Made by a program: the position numbers and the translations under genes. Positions 38,909-52,018 of a DNA stretch of 64,000 nucleotides are shown one piece after another (within the stretch, counting starts at the first letter, position 1; every line of letters begins with the position of its first letter). Origin of the DNA: Manduca sexta (taxonomy: Eukaryota > Arthropoda > Insecta > Lepidoptera > Sphingidae); the NCBI RefSeq assembly GCF_014839805.1, contig NC_051129.1, positions 11,412,920 through 11,476,919 of the forward strand. The letters are read 5' to 3'. The notes under the pieces were generated by a model, which saw nothing but the letters and a program-made list of their open reading frames with translations, made no database searches and was not told the DNA's origin.

Positions 38909-41589
38909 GCCGGCCTAGCATGCGCACGACGACAAAATTTTGTCGACACTTTTCTCGTGATTTTGTCGTTTATCTCTATATGTCTACCGACACTAACATG
39001 CGCGCTCATTTTCTCGACTTGTCACGAGAAAAGTAGAGAAAAATTAATGTTTTATTAATCTGTGGTATTTTTGTCTACAAACCCTAACATGAGCAAATAA
39101 TTTTATCGTTTTTTGACACACGTAAACGAGATATTTGTCTTCTTTGATATTGTACGAAGAGATAAACCGAGAAAATTATCAATTTAATTTATTCGTTAAA
39201 ACGCGATGGTGGTATCTTACTATAGTAAAATAATATCGATATACGACAAACGAGAGGCGTGTAAAGTGGAAAGAAGACATATTATACTTAATTGATTTAT
39301 GATATCCCTTTGCTACAAAACGAATGGCATTGTATATTAAAGAAAAGTTTGCTCCCGATTTGGAGTCTCAAGCCAAAGGCATAGCCGTCCGTTTAAAGGT
39401 AATTGAATATATTTATTACATACTTAATTACATAAGTAGCTGAGTTTAATATCAATTGAAGTATTTTGATTTATAGATAATGGAATCATTTTTTTTTTAG
39501 GTGAGACTCGTGAATTTTACGTGCAAGGTATGTTAGGGCTCTTAGATTGTACCCATATAAAAATATTACCTCCTAATGAGCCACAAAGTGCACAATATCA
39601 AAAATGAGGAAGGATGCCTGCGACACCAAGGTTCAACTGGTAATGTACTATTAATTAATTATTAGAGTTAATAGAAATAAAAATGAATGTACTTTGAGAA
39701 ATATCTTCACAATTAATACATAGCGTGTTACCTTTCATAAAAATGAAATTAGTGTGCCAACTAATGAGGTAATAAGAGCTATTTAATCAGATTAATTGCA
39801 GTTTTAATTTTGTTTATTTTAATACTACAAATACAAATGAGTAACTTGTTTTACCATTATGTTTTGCAAAACTAGTACCTATATGTTACCAAAAAATGTC
39901 ACATTATGGATTCAAACAGCAAAACTCTTAATGTGAATGCCAGGTATCGGAGAAGATACTATTACTATGCAACTTAACAATATAAACAAACAATATCTTG
40001 CTTTATTTCTTTATTAAAAACTTCATTTACACTGATTGTATACTGATGGACTTAACAATAATGGATATATGGTTATACACTGTTTCAAATTGTTGTTTGA
40101 CTATATTATTTTACCACTGGTACAACTTCACATTATATTACTATTGTTAAGTAACTGTAGGTAATGCAGTATTTTATGTTACAGTGTTCCAATGGAGGAA
40201 ACTATTATAAATGACCATCATATGTGAGAAGAACCTGTACAATTATCAGTACCTGCAAGTGTCTCTCAAGCAGGATGACCTCAATTATAATAAATAGATA
40301 TTTTCCTATGTAAATAATGTATATTTTATTATATTCACATTTTAAATATCAAGATAGTTTTCATTATTACAACAAAATCTTCTACACAAATTTAGGCAAC
40401 AATAGAATATTTCATAATAACTTGTTATACAACAAATTTCCTACAATTACTGTAATGAAATACTATGAACACTTACAAGAAACAGAAATTGCACTCTCAA
40501 GTAATTGCTGCAGTTTACTTATATTATTAATTTCCTAAACCAACAGAACAAGAACACAACAGAACAGAACCAAATTTCCTAACATACAGATGTTTTATCT
40601 AGTGTATAAATAAAGATACCTAACGAAATATATATACATGATATTAAGTATTTAAAAATGTAGTTTTTTAAAAAACTGGTTATAAAAATACATATTTTCA
40701 TTAAAGTATTAAGTTCAAACCGAGCAACTAAAAACTTTTTGGGAGTAGTATTTGGTAAGCTCTTCAACATGGTGTTGACTGCTGGGCTGGGGACATTCCA
40801 ATGAATGTAGAGGGACTTGATTCACGGAACTAAAACAAAAAGAAAATATATACTTACTTCATATTTTAATAAACACTAATACTAAAAACATCAATTACCA
40901 TCGAATAAGAACAAACTTGAGCTTTGTGGCTGCAAAGTTCAACTTACAACATTGGTGTTTTGCTAATAAGGTTATTGTTTCACTATACTTACATCAATTG
41001 GGTATTTTGTGAGGCCCAAAGCCACAGCCATCTCCTTCCCGATTGGACTACTGATTCCATTAGGCATTATGGTACATCGTTCTCACGGCGGGGCGTAGTC
41101 ACCCGAGGTAAAGTCCGGCTTGGGCACCATATACTCGTACAAATAATTGTCTTATTAGATTTTATTTGATTATTGTCATGTTACTTCGTACTCCAAAATA
41201 GGGCGGAGCTTTTCTTTTGTGTTAGAATCCTTATTATATTGAACAATATAATTATTAATATTGAATTTGTTTACTTATTTACGTTTTTATTTACATTATG
41301 CTCTTTGTTATGACATAAACTGTCACATAAAACGTCAAAAACCTAATTGGATCATAGATCTATAAAAATTGAATGAACTAAAACCATTGTAGCTATATTA
41401 GAAAATAAAATGTTTAGAATATATATTTCAATGGGCAACATCGGTTTGTCTTCACGAGTAAACTTATGTCTTCAACGAGGAATTTGTCGATCGTGGTGCG
41501 CATGTTAGAGAAAACGAGATATTAATCGACATCGACAATTTGTCTACTCTCGTTCTCGAGATATCTCGTGATGCGCATGCTAGGCCGGC
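38909..41589 (+). mobile_element. decayed PIF/Harbinger DNA transposon
   Basis: The ends share a perfect 18-bp inverted repeat: GCCGGCCTAGCATGCGCA at 38909-38926 and its complement at 41572-41589. Subterminal blocks (TAACATGCGC) are also mirrored. The length is 2.7 kb. Transposase remnants lie at 39324-39650. A possible second gene lies antisense near 40715-40829. The left flank is hidden in the gap, so no target-site duplication can be tested; the right flank reads TTG. Confidence 0.75.
39324..39650 (+). pseudogene. Harbinger transposase fragments
   Basis: A first segment (39324-39398, MALYIKEKFAPDLESQAKG) ends at a GTAATT donor. After an acceptor at 39500 comes REFYVQGMLGLLDCTHIKI, matching the region of Harbinger (DDE_Tnp_4) transposases where a conserved Asp sits in a DCTH-type motif. 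A stop follows QYQK, and shortly after, in another frame, RKDACDTKVQL resembles the usual RK...N.QLV continuation. Frameshift and stop mean it is inactive as written. The remaining catalytic Asp/Glu region is not recognisable. Confidence 0.65.
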
Positions 41590-42250
41590 TTGTCTTTAAA
41601 TTACACATGGGCTACTTTTCGTTCCAATGTAATTTGATCACATGCGAAACAATATAATTTTAATCCGATTTTTGTAGATGGCACTGGTGTCGTCGATGCT
41701 ATGAATCGCTACAGTATTTTAGGGACTATTGTAGTGGGACAGGAATTTATTAAGCATGGGGAATAACGTCAGTAATAGAAGCGAATCATCATTAACATTG
41801 AGTAATCATTAAAATGCACATGAGGTGATACCTACTATGAGAAGATGCCTAATGTTCGTTTCTTTGAAAAAAATGTCAAAGTGGAATTACCACGTTCTGG
41901 AGTATCCGCCTATTTTGTTCAGGCACAGCGACCTAACATACTACCCTGATGGTAAGTGGAGTCCCTACTCCTACGCCAAAGTATCAACTAACGAAAATAT
42001 TTATCCTCGCCAGTCGACACCACTTATGCCGCCCTGTTGAAACCGAATATGTACTGGCTGATCCTTGAGTGCATTTATTAAAGCTGGTGACGTGCCCTAC
42101 TGTGGACATCAATGATTTGGGTCTCTTGGTCTTATAATGACTGACACTACCCACTGCACACGCACAAACGATCGTCTGCCAGTTGGCAAAAGGCTCAGAG
42201 TTAAAAGACTATCTATATTTAATTTTAGGGTGTGTGAAGTCTATCAATCC
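41590..42250. other. AT-rich sequence, nothing identified
   Basis: Sequence between the Harbinger element and the next repeat. A frame at 41825-42040 has no coding bias or similarity. Confidence 0.4.
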
Positions 42251-42345
42251 ATACTAGGCCAGCGTGGTGGACTAAGGCCTAATCCCTCTCAATGTTAGAG
42301 GAGCACAGTGCCCAGCTGTGGGACAGTATACAGGGCTAATATTAT
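42251..42345 (+). repeat. lepidopteran repeat family B, copy 1 (3' end of a retroelement)
   Basis: It reads CCAGCGTGGTGGACTAAGGC, then CAGCTGTGGGACAGTATACA and GGGCTAATATTATGTATTATT. The same block appears inverted at the right edge of the window (63950-64000). This string is common in Lepidoptera near the 3' end of non-LTR elements, which I know from memory. Confidence 0.65.
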
Positions 42346-42574
42346 GTATTATTATTACTAAGTATATAAAGTATATAAAGAGAAGCTGGCAGGAATATGG
42401 TTATATGGACCCTTCGCCACTAATAAATGAAGAATACTGTGTAAAGAATGTACAACTTACAATATGTATAATGTACTTACACATCTATAATCTTTATATT
42501 TTTTAGAATGGCATGTTATGGGCCAGATAAATGACCCAGCTTAACTTACTTTACCTATAATGTTTTTTTTTTGT

Positions 42575-42960
42575 ATAGTTGCCGTGGTTGTCGCCCGGGG
42601 TACCCTGTTAACGAGGTACAGGCGATCCCCCGGCTTAGCAACTACGGCTAGTGAAGAGTTGAGGCCCTACCGTTATCACCGAGGGTACCAACGGACGGTG
42701 CGCTGACGACCCGCTGCTATCCGGTCTCACGGTCTGGGAGGAAGAAGGGGGGATAGAGTGAAGGAAGAGAAGAGGAAGGATACGGAGCCTTATAAGATAG
42801 ATGGAGGAAATATTCGCGAACCCTTATAGGCTTCAATGTGTGTTTACAACCATGAGGTACACAACACTGAACTGTGTCCCTAGGGTCGCGACAAATAGAG
42901 GCCTTATGCATGGGCGTGCATCTGGTGTGGAGACCAAGCGCACAAGAATTGCCTCGGGGG
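42575..42960. repeat. GC-rich repeat-like segment
   Basis: It contains GTCGCCCGGGGTACCCTG, AGGCGATCCCCCGGC and a G-run ending GCCTCGGGGGGGGGT. Composition contrasts sharply with the flanks and wording resembles 58222-58345 (CCCGGGGTTACGTGCCCAGG). It is probably a fragment of a non-LTR retrotransposon. No coding frame is retained. Confidence 0.35.
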
Positions 42961-45900
42961 GGGGTATGAAATAATTTAGTTTTTGAGAATAATAAAAATA
43001 AAGACCGCGCCTACAAACACGTCACGTAAAACAAACATGACGTGTAAACGCTGTTTGGGGAAACACGCTGCCAGCGTAAGATAAGGAATATCATTATTTT
43101 ATTGTGCAACATCATTACATTTGTCTTGTAGTAACGTAGTTTGGGAAACTTGAGACGACCTGGATTCAATACAAATACATTTGTTGCAGTGATTGATCGT
43201 TAAAGAATGTACATTTTAAAACTGGAATTTGAAACCTGTGAACACAAGTTTTACATACATTACTGTCTTATTGTTATACTGTGAGTATATATTGTATCGT
43301 GGTTAAAGATACATTTATGCATGAGATAAAACAGGTATGCAAATGAGGTGATGAACAAAATCATGACGTTGTTATAACGTATAAATATATTTTTTTAAAC
43401 TATATGATACAAATAGACGACATTTAGCAAGAAATTTATGAGGAAACTAATATGTAAAGTATGTTTTTTGTAAGTTTCTATACGGATATTTAAGTCCTCG
43501 AGCTAACTGTATGAATTAAGAATATAAAATAATTATTTAAATACTTATTTAGGCATTTTAATGATAAAAATAGCATTTCGTGGTTTCTGTAGAGAATACA
43601 TTTTTCTTGAAAGTAGTCCTTTAAGTAAAATTTACTGCTAAATTATTATATTATAATCAGAAACTTAAACAACAACCAACAATTTTTAAAATAATAAAAT
43701 CGTGCTAGTTAAATAAAAATATTTAATTATTTTGTTATTTTTCATGTTTTGACTATAGATAGGTAAATGTTACATATTATGTTTAAATGTTAAAACGGTC
43801 GATGGACACAAGGAAAGATATAAAACACATAAATTACTACATTCTAAGAAGAAGAGACGTCTTATTTTCCAATGACTAATTGTGCTACGAAAAATACAAT
43901 ATTAAATTGTACCTTCTCTACATTATTATAATGTCAATATGCTAAAGATGTAAATCCTGTGCGGCTCAGATGTTGATAATAGATCAGATAAATACATTTC
44001 ATTATTAATTCTATGAATACTTCAAGTATAAACAATTGTGTTTGATAATACATCATCTATAAAAATGGGACAGAAATTAAATCAACAACAAATCTGCTCC
44101 TTCTACTCCATTAGTAAAAAAAAAAGCAATTAAAGGAACATAGATTATTCGTGAGGTTGAGAAACATTTACACTTCAGCCTTACGTAATGGCGCAGTGGC
44201 GGCGGGAGCACATGCGCGGCGTCGCTCTGTCTGGCGCGCCGCCGCGCCCCGCCGGCGCGATTAAATCATCGACACTGCGCCCACGCCGCGCCGCCGCGCG
44301 CGACCGCTAGGCGTTAATGGCATTTCATTCGTTGATGTAGTTTTTTTATTGATCAGAGTTTTTTGTCGTAAATTTTTGCTCACACAACACCTAGATCCGA
44401 AACCAAAATTTGTAGATCGTAACATTGCATTTATTGTAATATTATATTGGTAATTAATAATACCTACTAATTGTCCGAAATAAATGTACAATTAATTGAT
44501 GTATGAGGTATAAATGGTTCAATCAGAATAAGATATCATCCACAAATTAATCGTTACCTATCCGTTTGTTGTTTGTTTATTGTCGGCATCAATCGGAATG
44601 TTACTTTCGTCCGTCAGACGTTAGACTCATCTTGCGGAAATGCGGTAAAGGTTACGGATAAACGCAAATATTATGTGCTTTTGGATACTCCGTTGAGGAT
44701 AATGACGGTAACATCATCATAATGACTTACGTATGTAAGAATGACGAGGTAATCATGATATCGTCACTGTTACGGAGATTTAATAATGACGATAAAATTT
44801 ACATTAATTAAATATTGATTCACTCCTGCGGTTTGTGTTTTGTAATTGCAATTAGATTTCCATTTATCTCGCCTAATAAGTTTCCTGCATTTTGAGTCGC
44901 ATCGTTGTTGGACTTGCGCACCAAGCATTCCGTACAAACTTGTTGGTAAGGTATCCAAGTATATGAGTGCATATTGATAATTTTCAGATTTTTATTTACA
45001 AAACAACATAGTAAAACATTGCTTCTTATCAAATTTCATCATTCTAGGTCAACGAGGAGTCCTATAAAGGTTTTGATACCTTTATGAAATCGCAAAAATA
45101 TGCGGTATAAATGGTTATATCTTTTGATCGGGTTGACGTACAAGTTTGTTTTTCAGGGCTGTAAGAAACAGTAGAGCCGAGTATTTGATATAAATTTCAA
45201 CTTGGAGTTGATTAACTTCATTTGATTCTGACGAAACACTCTGAGGTAGTGCCTCTGAAAGTTCTACCTACCCCGATTACATATTCAAGAAGACGGCTTT
45301 AAAATTGTCGAAAAACTAATTATTTCGTTACATGGGAAGTCATATTCCTATCCCTTAAATAAAAAATGCCCTTATTTGGCTAATGAAATTATGTGTTGCT
45401 CATAAGAGTAAAATTGATATTTATAATCTTAGTTGCTTTCTTCATTTAATTTGTATATTAGCTATGATCGAAGTTTTAAATATTTTTGTAAGATTATTTG
45501 ACCAACCACTATATTTGATTCCTGTAAAGAAATTGGGCTTAGCTATTGTGCGTACTGCCACACGTTCATTACATTTCGTCCTGTGATGAAGCGAGCCTAT
45601 CTCTGTATCCCACAGTCCAATTTCCGGTAAACAGGCACGTTTGATGAAACTAAAAATTTACATTTTCAGTTTCACACGATAGGATTCGAATCCATATGAA
45701 TTTCATTGTCCAAGTACGCATCCACCAATGCAATGGGGAATAAATGCCATAATCATGAGCTCATGTTATGTCATAATGCATGTAACATTGCACATGATAA
45801 TGCGCAATGACTCATTATCTTAGACTACGGCGTGTCGCGACTATCAGTTTGTTACCTGAGGGATGGCCCCTGACTCACCGTGGATCTCCCACGTCGCGAC

Positions 45901-46789
45901 AATCCGACGAATCCTTGTCCATTGTGCATTCCTGTAGCGTATGTCGTCTGACCATATTTCAAACGCGAGCGGGTGTTGCAAATGTGGAAAAATTGCAGGG
46001 ATTTGTAATATTTTATTCACGCAATATAATCGCAGGCTTAAAATTACTGTTTTTTTTTGTAAATGTTGTGTCGTCGGGTCGTCCTAACTTATCAATTAAC
46101 TCATATCTTTCTCTTATTATTTTATAAAGCTTAAAGTAGAAACTAATATTTAACTTAATCTTTTTTCGTCACTACTTATTCCGGTAGCTTTATTCAAATT
46201 CTGACTGAATTTTGATGACACACTAACACACATACGCCCATCACTTTTTCTTAAAAAAACAGATTATAATTTATGAATATGTTTGATACTGTTCAAAGTT
46301 TTATAATAAATTGTAATATTTGACACTGGCATCCCCATAAAGATGCGCATACGCAGTGCGTTTCGCCCACACGCATTTGACGCATGGCTTTAACTTGAAA
46401 TCGACAGGTGGATCTAGCCAAAGGGACCGCCGGGTGACACACTACACCTGTCCACGCGATGACATGATTGACTAGGAATTTGGATAAACAATCGTACTAT
46501 CTACGCTTTGGTTTTAATAATGAGGCGGCTTGGGCCGGGAGCGATACCCTGGATTCGATGTCTGGGCCCTATAGAGCAAGCATCGACTTAATGAGTCTAA
46601 GGGCACTACAAACAGACACTTATTTCGTGGAACACCCCACTCTATAAGAGACTCTATAACACTTAATCACTTGTTTGTCTTTGACTTTGAAATTGTTTGA
46701 TTATTTGAAACACTTGTCTTAATTGTATTCTTAAGAGATATCATTATTTATTAATTACCCATCTCATGTGGTTTTCAATGGGACATACA
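42961..46789. other. AT-rich sequence with one GC-rich island
   Basis: No gene is recognised. A GC/CpG-rich block lies at about 44175-44315 (CTGGCGCGCCGCCGCGCCCC). A tRNA-promoter-like box (GGATTCGAATCC) near 45687 suggests an old SINE at about 45600-45740. Confidence 0.4.
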
Positions 46790-46996
46790 GACACACATAC
46801 ATCCACTCACCTATTTTTTCCCCAAGGGATACTCAATGGCTCAACTGTTGTATCCACTTTCCGTCATGTGCCATATCGGCCATAAATTCAGACTTGTCAG
46901 GCCAGACTCCGGGCTGATATTGAGTAAAAAACCGAATATTATTTTGGTCGATCTGGAGATCGAACCAGTGATTAGCACTGCATTCCGAGGCAGTTA
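46790..46996 (-). mobile_element. tRNA-derived SINE, copy 1
   Basis: On the minus strand a pol III B-box-like stretch (GGTTCGATCTCC, 46955-46966) is followed by TTTTTTACTCAATATCAGCC and GGAGTCTGGCCTGAC. The body line ACTCAATATCAGC is shared with the element at 60790-61000, so the two belong to one family. Ends are approximate. Confidence 0.6.
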
Positions 46997-49900
46997 ATTT
47001 GATTATTTTCGTATTATATCAAGATAAATATTATGTTTTAGTATTTTTCAAAACAATCCATGAGAATTATTTTTATTTATATTCAAACGTGTTTATTTAC
47101 TTTACTGAACTTATCTCGGTGGTATTGTTAATATTTTCGGTAAACTGAAGTCCCGAATCAATCCCGAGATTAAATACAATATATTTCATATCAAGCAATT
47201 TGCACTGCTTTTTTAAGGTTCATAATTCCCTGACACTAGCTACAATGAAAATGCCGTTCATAATGTAGAGCATTTCACGCCCTTGCACGAGCACAAAAGT
47301 ATACAAAACGGCACAATCTAACCCGCTCCTTGCAACACATGACTTAACTCGTCATATTTTGTAATTTGTAGAAATGTATTCACATCAAGGAAAGATCTAT
47401 TGAAGTAGTGACAAGTTCTCGTCTCTTGTTTACGCATCACAAATTCTCTGTACTCATAAACAGAGTTGAGATAATCAAATTTCCACATAATTCACCAAAA
47501 TTTTAAATGCCCATGTGCAATAGTTAAGTATGCAGTCGCCCACACACCTTGCGGTTAACTTTGGCCTACTACGGACCTTTTATTTAGCTCGTTTCTGAAT
47601 CCCACGGTACCACAATACACGACAACTTAGACTGCAACACTATTTATGTGTGATGTGTCCGTTGCCGCTTTTGTGTTGCGGGTAATATTATTTATGAAAC
47701 AAATGCTTCAATGGATGATGAAAAATGAGCAAACGACGTATGACTTATGAGAACTTAAGAACGCGTCACTGACCTAAGTTAGGCTTTTTCTTGGCCGGAA
47801 ATTCCAAACATTTGTGCACATAGGTGCATGTTTCGTTGATGTAATACAAGGTGAAATGGACTTTGCAACGTATAACTTAAGGTGGTAATTTGAGATCTGA
47901 TTATAAAGATTTGATACAGTTGTCACATAATGATAAATGCATGCTATTAGTGTTAATTAAATCTAGATTCATTCTAGTCCACACAATATGTGCAATTTGT
48001 GGTACAAAGAGGGCATGTAAATTAGGCACACAATTCCAAGATGTGCATTTGCCTTATGATGTTATTCGTGAAGGCTTTAATATTATGTTATAAGTAGTAG
48101 ATCGTGAATTAAGATAAGGGGACGGTCCCTAAAGTTATCAATTTTTGCTAAGTACGTCCATATGTATATTATAATGTACATGTGTTTTAGTTTAAAATGG
48201 TTAGGAAGCGACACATTCATTATGTTTGCATTTCGCAAAGCTTACTATATATAAATGCGAAAGTTAGTAGAAATGTTTGGAAGTTTGTGAGAAGTAAACG
48301 CAGAAGCATATGAAGAAGAATGAAATTTGCCGTACGGATAGGTCAAGTTCTGGATTTATACATACACTACTTATATCCCGATAATTTGCTCTGATGGAAA
48401 ACACTAGAGTTTTTAATTGGAATTTAACATGAACGATAAAGGGCGAGACCATTGTCATACTGGAAATAAATTTCAATTCTTGTCTCAGGTTTATTTCTAC
48501 AGGGACTACAAGTCGTAAGACGACAATTACCCTTAAACCTTGTTTATCTCTGCACCACCTTAAGGTCGAATGGTAGAAAATGCCTTTGGCATTAAGTCCG
48601 CCTATATACTTCTCTGTATATAAAGTGTTAGACATTATAATAAAATTGTTTTTCGGTTAGACATTTAAATAAAACTATCAAAATATAAAGGTTTTAAAAA
48701 CCGCGATAGGATCAGCAAAATAGTTTTATAATAACAATTACACTTAATTCTACCTCAGGTCTCAAAAACTACAAACTTTTTGAACATACAACACTCACAC
48801 CTAATAAAAAAATGTGCGTATCATCATCAGTAGAAAATAAACCGCAGATTTCCGTTTCAAACAGGGCCGTGTGTCATCGGAGGCTTTCTGTCTGGCTGTT
48901 CATTCAACGTCTTTTTAATGGAATTACGAGTCATGTCACGAATATGTCGCCTATCTTGTGAAAGCTATGGCCGCCTAACAATACCGCCCAGACATTTAAT
49001 TGATCTGGGGATCACTACATGACTATGAGTACTACAGTCATGTAAAGATAGCGGTCTGATTGTCAACCCTACCAGCATTCTACAGTTATCATTTATCTGA
49101 CACTGGAACAATTAGGATTCCTTAATAGACAGGAATTCAACAATTACATCAATATTCAAACCGGAATAGAACATTACCTTTAGAAATATCAAATATATGC
49201 GCAGCGGTACCAGGTATCTCTAGACAGACAGTCGCATTCGACACTTACCTATAAAACTCATGAGTAATCGCATCTTTTGAGCGGATTATCAGCATTGTGC
49301 AACGATAGAACGAAAGTTCAAGTTTCTCTTTAAACATGACAAGCTGAAAACTGCAATGACATCGAATGAATCATAAGTTTCCCATCGCCGTGCAAATGTG
49401 GAAAAGTTAGTTATAGGTGTGGTACTTGCTTATATCGACGCATTTCATGCGCATTTTACAACGCTTACTCACTATGGAATATTACCTTACAGTTATTTTG
49501 GACTTGTGATCAGAATGTTGGGATATTTAAAGCAATTATTGGAAGTTAATCTTATTTGGGTCTAAAGTTGCTCCTGTGACATAATTATTTGGAATTGTTG
49601 ATGGAAAATGTATTGCGTCTTATCAGGGGCACAGTTAAAAGATGTAGGGATATGCGTTAGTTTGTGATATGAGCTTAAGTATATTACATAAACTGTCTAT
49701 TTTAATTTAGTTACTTGAGAGAACCATTAAAGTTTACGAGGAGGTAACATATTTACACAAAATATTAAATAACAAACCGTGTTTTACGATACAGACTGTT
49801 GGCCTAGTGGGAAGGTCGCAGAGAGCGTGAGTGCATCGCTCCGGAAGCTGCGCATGCCACGCCGCGCTGTCGCGCCGCGCCTTGCGAGTGCGCTTGCGCC

Positions 49901-51439
49901 GCCACCCCCAGCCGCCTTCCACTGACTCAGCACATTTTTGCTCTCATTTTGTATACCATATGCGTAAATAATTAAGGCGTGCTTATTGATAGAATGAAAT
50001 GAACTGCGAAGTATGTGATGAAATAATTTCTTCATACGAATAAGGTCTACCTGACGCGACAGCTTTTATAACTTGTAAGTCTTTCGTATGTGAGCTATTT
50101 CTGCGATGAAATAAAGAACTATATTGTTTTAGATTAAAGGGCGTTGCAGTTAATGTATTTACTAAGCGTTTTGGACTTTTCTCTCATACGTTGCCGCTGC
50201 CATAGAGCCCCTGAAGTCAATTTTGCTTACAATAGTATAAAAAAAAAAAAAAAAAAAAAGGTTTGATGAATTGATTCAGTATACTCCCTCACATAAACTC
50301 GGCGACTATTTGTAACCTAGTTTAGAGATTTAATTGGTAAGAAAAGTCTTTCTTACCAATTAAATCTCTAAACTAATCTAATCTTAGGCAGTCGCCTAAG
50401 ACGCTAAAAACTCTCCCGTCTTCTAAGTCTCATTTCCCCCCTAAAAGATATCAACGCGCCCACAATATTTATTCTCTTGTGTAACTATTCGCGCAGGTGA
50501 ACCTTTAACAGTTAACATTTCGCTGGTTTGTTACTAGGTTCTATGTAATATTTTTAGGACAAACTAATTTATGTATGCACATTATTCTATGTATTTTTAG
50601 TTAAACGTTTCCAGAAATTAATGTTGTATTTTCTATTTTTAATAACATAAAAATTTTAAATATTATTTTTTAACACATGAAAAAATTTCATAGGATCTTT
50701 TGGCATAGAATTTTTTTTTGGTAGCTTACTTAAAACTTTCTTTAAAAAACCTATGATTGTAATAATATCTCCTAAGAATATAACCTCGCTGAAAATAGAC
50801 CAATGAACTCATCGCGACGATTTAATTGAACGTACACTATGCGGTTTACCTCCAATCAGTAAATTGAGAATATTTTACAAAAAACTGGAAAGAACCAGAA
50901 AACGGATCCTCGGACGCAGATTATAGAGATTAAACAGCTTTTATATTTCTGAAAATAACTTTGACCTAATTCCTAGTGGATTGTAAATTGGTGAGCATAT
51001 TTTGCGTTATGCTTTTGTTTTAAGAATAGTATTTGGTTTGTGTCCTTTTTATATTTGTTTTTCTCGTGTGCGCAATAAAGAGCTTTTGTATTGTGTTGTA
51101 TAAAGTTTAATTCACATTGAGTAGCTATTTTTATTGTATTTTCAAACTGAAGTGAGTTTGGCATGTCCTTCGAGCATTATTTCATAAAGCATGAACATAT
51201 TACCACGGCCATCATTATAAACCATCTGTCTGGCGAAACTCTGGCTATTTATAATCATTTAAAACGGAACATAAGAGTCGACACTTGCTCTTTGACGGCA
51301 TAGTTCGAGAATATAGTCCGCATGTTTATAATGCTTTTGCTAAATACCTATTTGAATAGTGTTTTGAGACATATATATATAAATATATAAATCTCCCTTG
51401 TTATTTTACCTGAATTTAATTATATTTATGTTTCTCAAA
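46997..51439. other. AT-rich sequence, no gene recognised
   Basis: It contains an isolated GC-rich block at 49785-49925, a run of 21 A at 50239-50259 that could be the tail of a retroposed copy, and a perfect 27-bp hairpin at 50318-50375. Other frames look random. Confidence 0.4.
50318..50375. repeat. perfect 27-bp hairpin with 4-base loop
   Basis: The arms 50318-50344 (TAGTTTAGAGATTTAATTGG...) and 50349-50375 are exact complements around the loop AGTC. No transposon ends or duplication are visible. Confidence 0.85.
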
Positions 51440-51945
51440 GTGCTAATGCTACCTGGTTGAGCCGCTTGGTGTCTCCTCAACGTCAGCTAAGGGCAAGGGT
51501 GCGGTTTGCGTAAAATTATTCATCCGACCTTTGTAGCTTAGTTAGGAGATGCCGCCTCTTTGGATGTAATACTGGCCGTTATGCTCCGTTCGTTCGAAAC
51601 GGGCATTCGACTGTCATTAATTTATATAAAAATTTCTTCACATCATAAATATTTTACGTTTTTCCCACTATCCACATCAATCCTAATTCCCTTTTAATTT
51701 TCTTCCCTTCCTCACCGATCCTCGCGCCTCATCCTGCCACGTCGCCCGTGGACGGCAACCGGAGCATCGCCTGGTATCCCGGACCTCCTCTGCGGTGTGC
51801 GCCTCCTAACTTTGGCTGCAAGATCGGTGAGTAATTGCACGCAGTATTACCTGGTAACCCTTGCTCTCCTCCCTTGAGGGGACATCGTAGGTAGTACCTG
51901 CTCGGCTTTGCTATTCCTTGGCCCTCAATCATTCTTGACATGTTA
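51440..51945 (-). repeat. GC-richer repeat-like segment abutting the gypsy element
   Basis: It contains GGTGCGGTTTGCGTAAAATT, CGACCTTTGTAGCTTAGTTA and CCTCACCGATCCTCGCGCC. A minus-strand frame (51729-51941) reads EGQGIAKPSRYYLRCP, which I suspect is part of an interspersed retroelement but cannot place. It occupies the position where the 3' LTR of the gypsy element would be expected. Confidence 0.35.
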
Positions 51946-52018
51946 CTTATACATTTGTGTAACTTACAGACTTAAAATTTACTTAGACAATTACACTTGA
52001 CATTTATCAAACATATAC

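Noticed and set aside
38909..41589. Harbinger element as the source of the MITEs at 3492 and 10724
   Set aside because: The terminal repeats differ completely (GCCGGCCTAG against CCCCCTTATT), so it is not their likely mobiliser.
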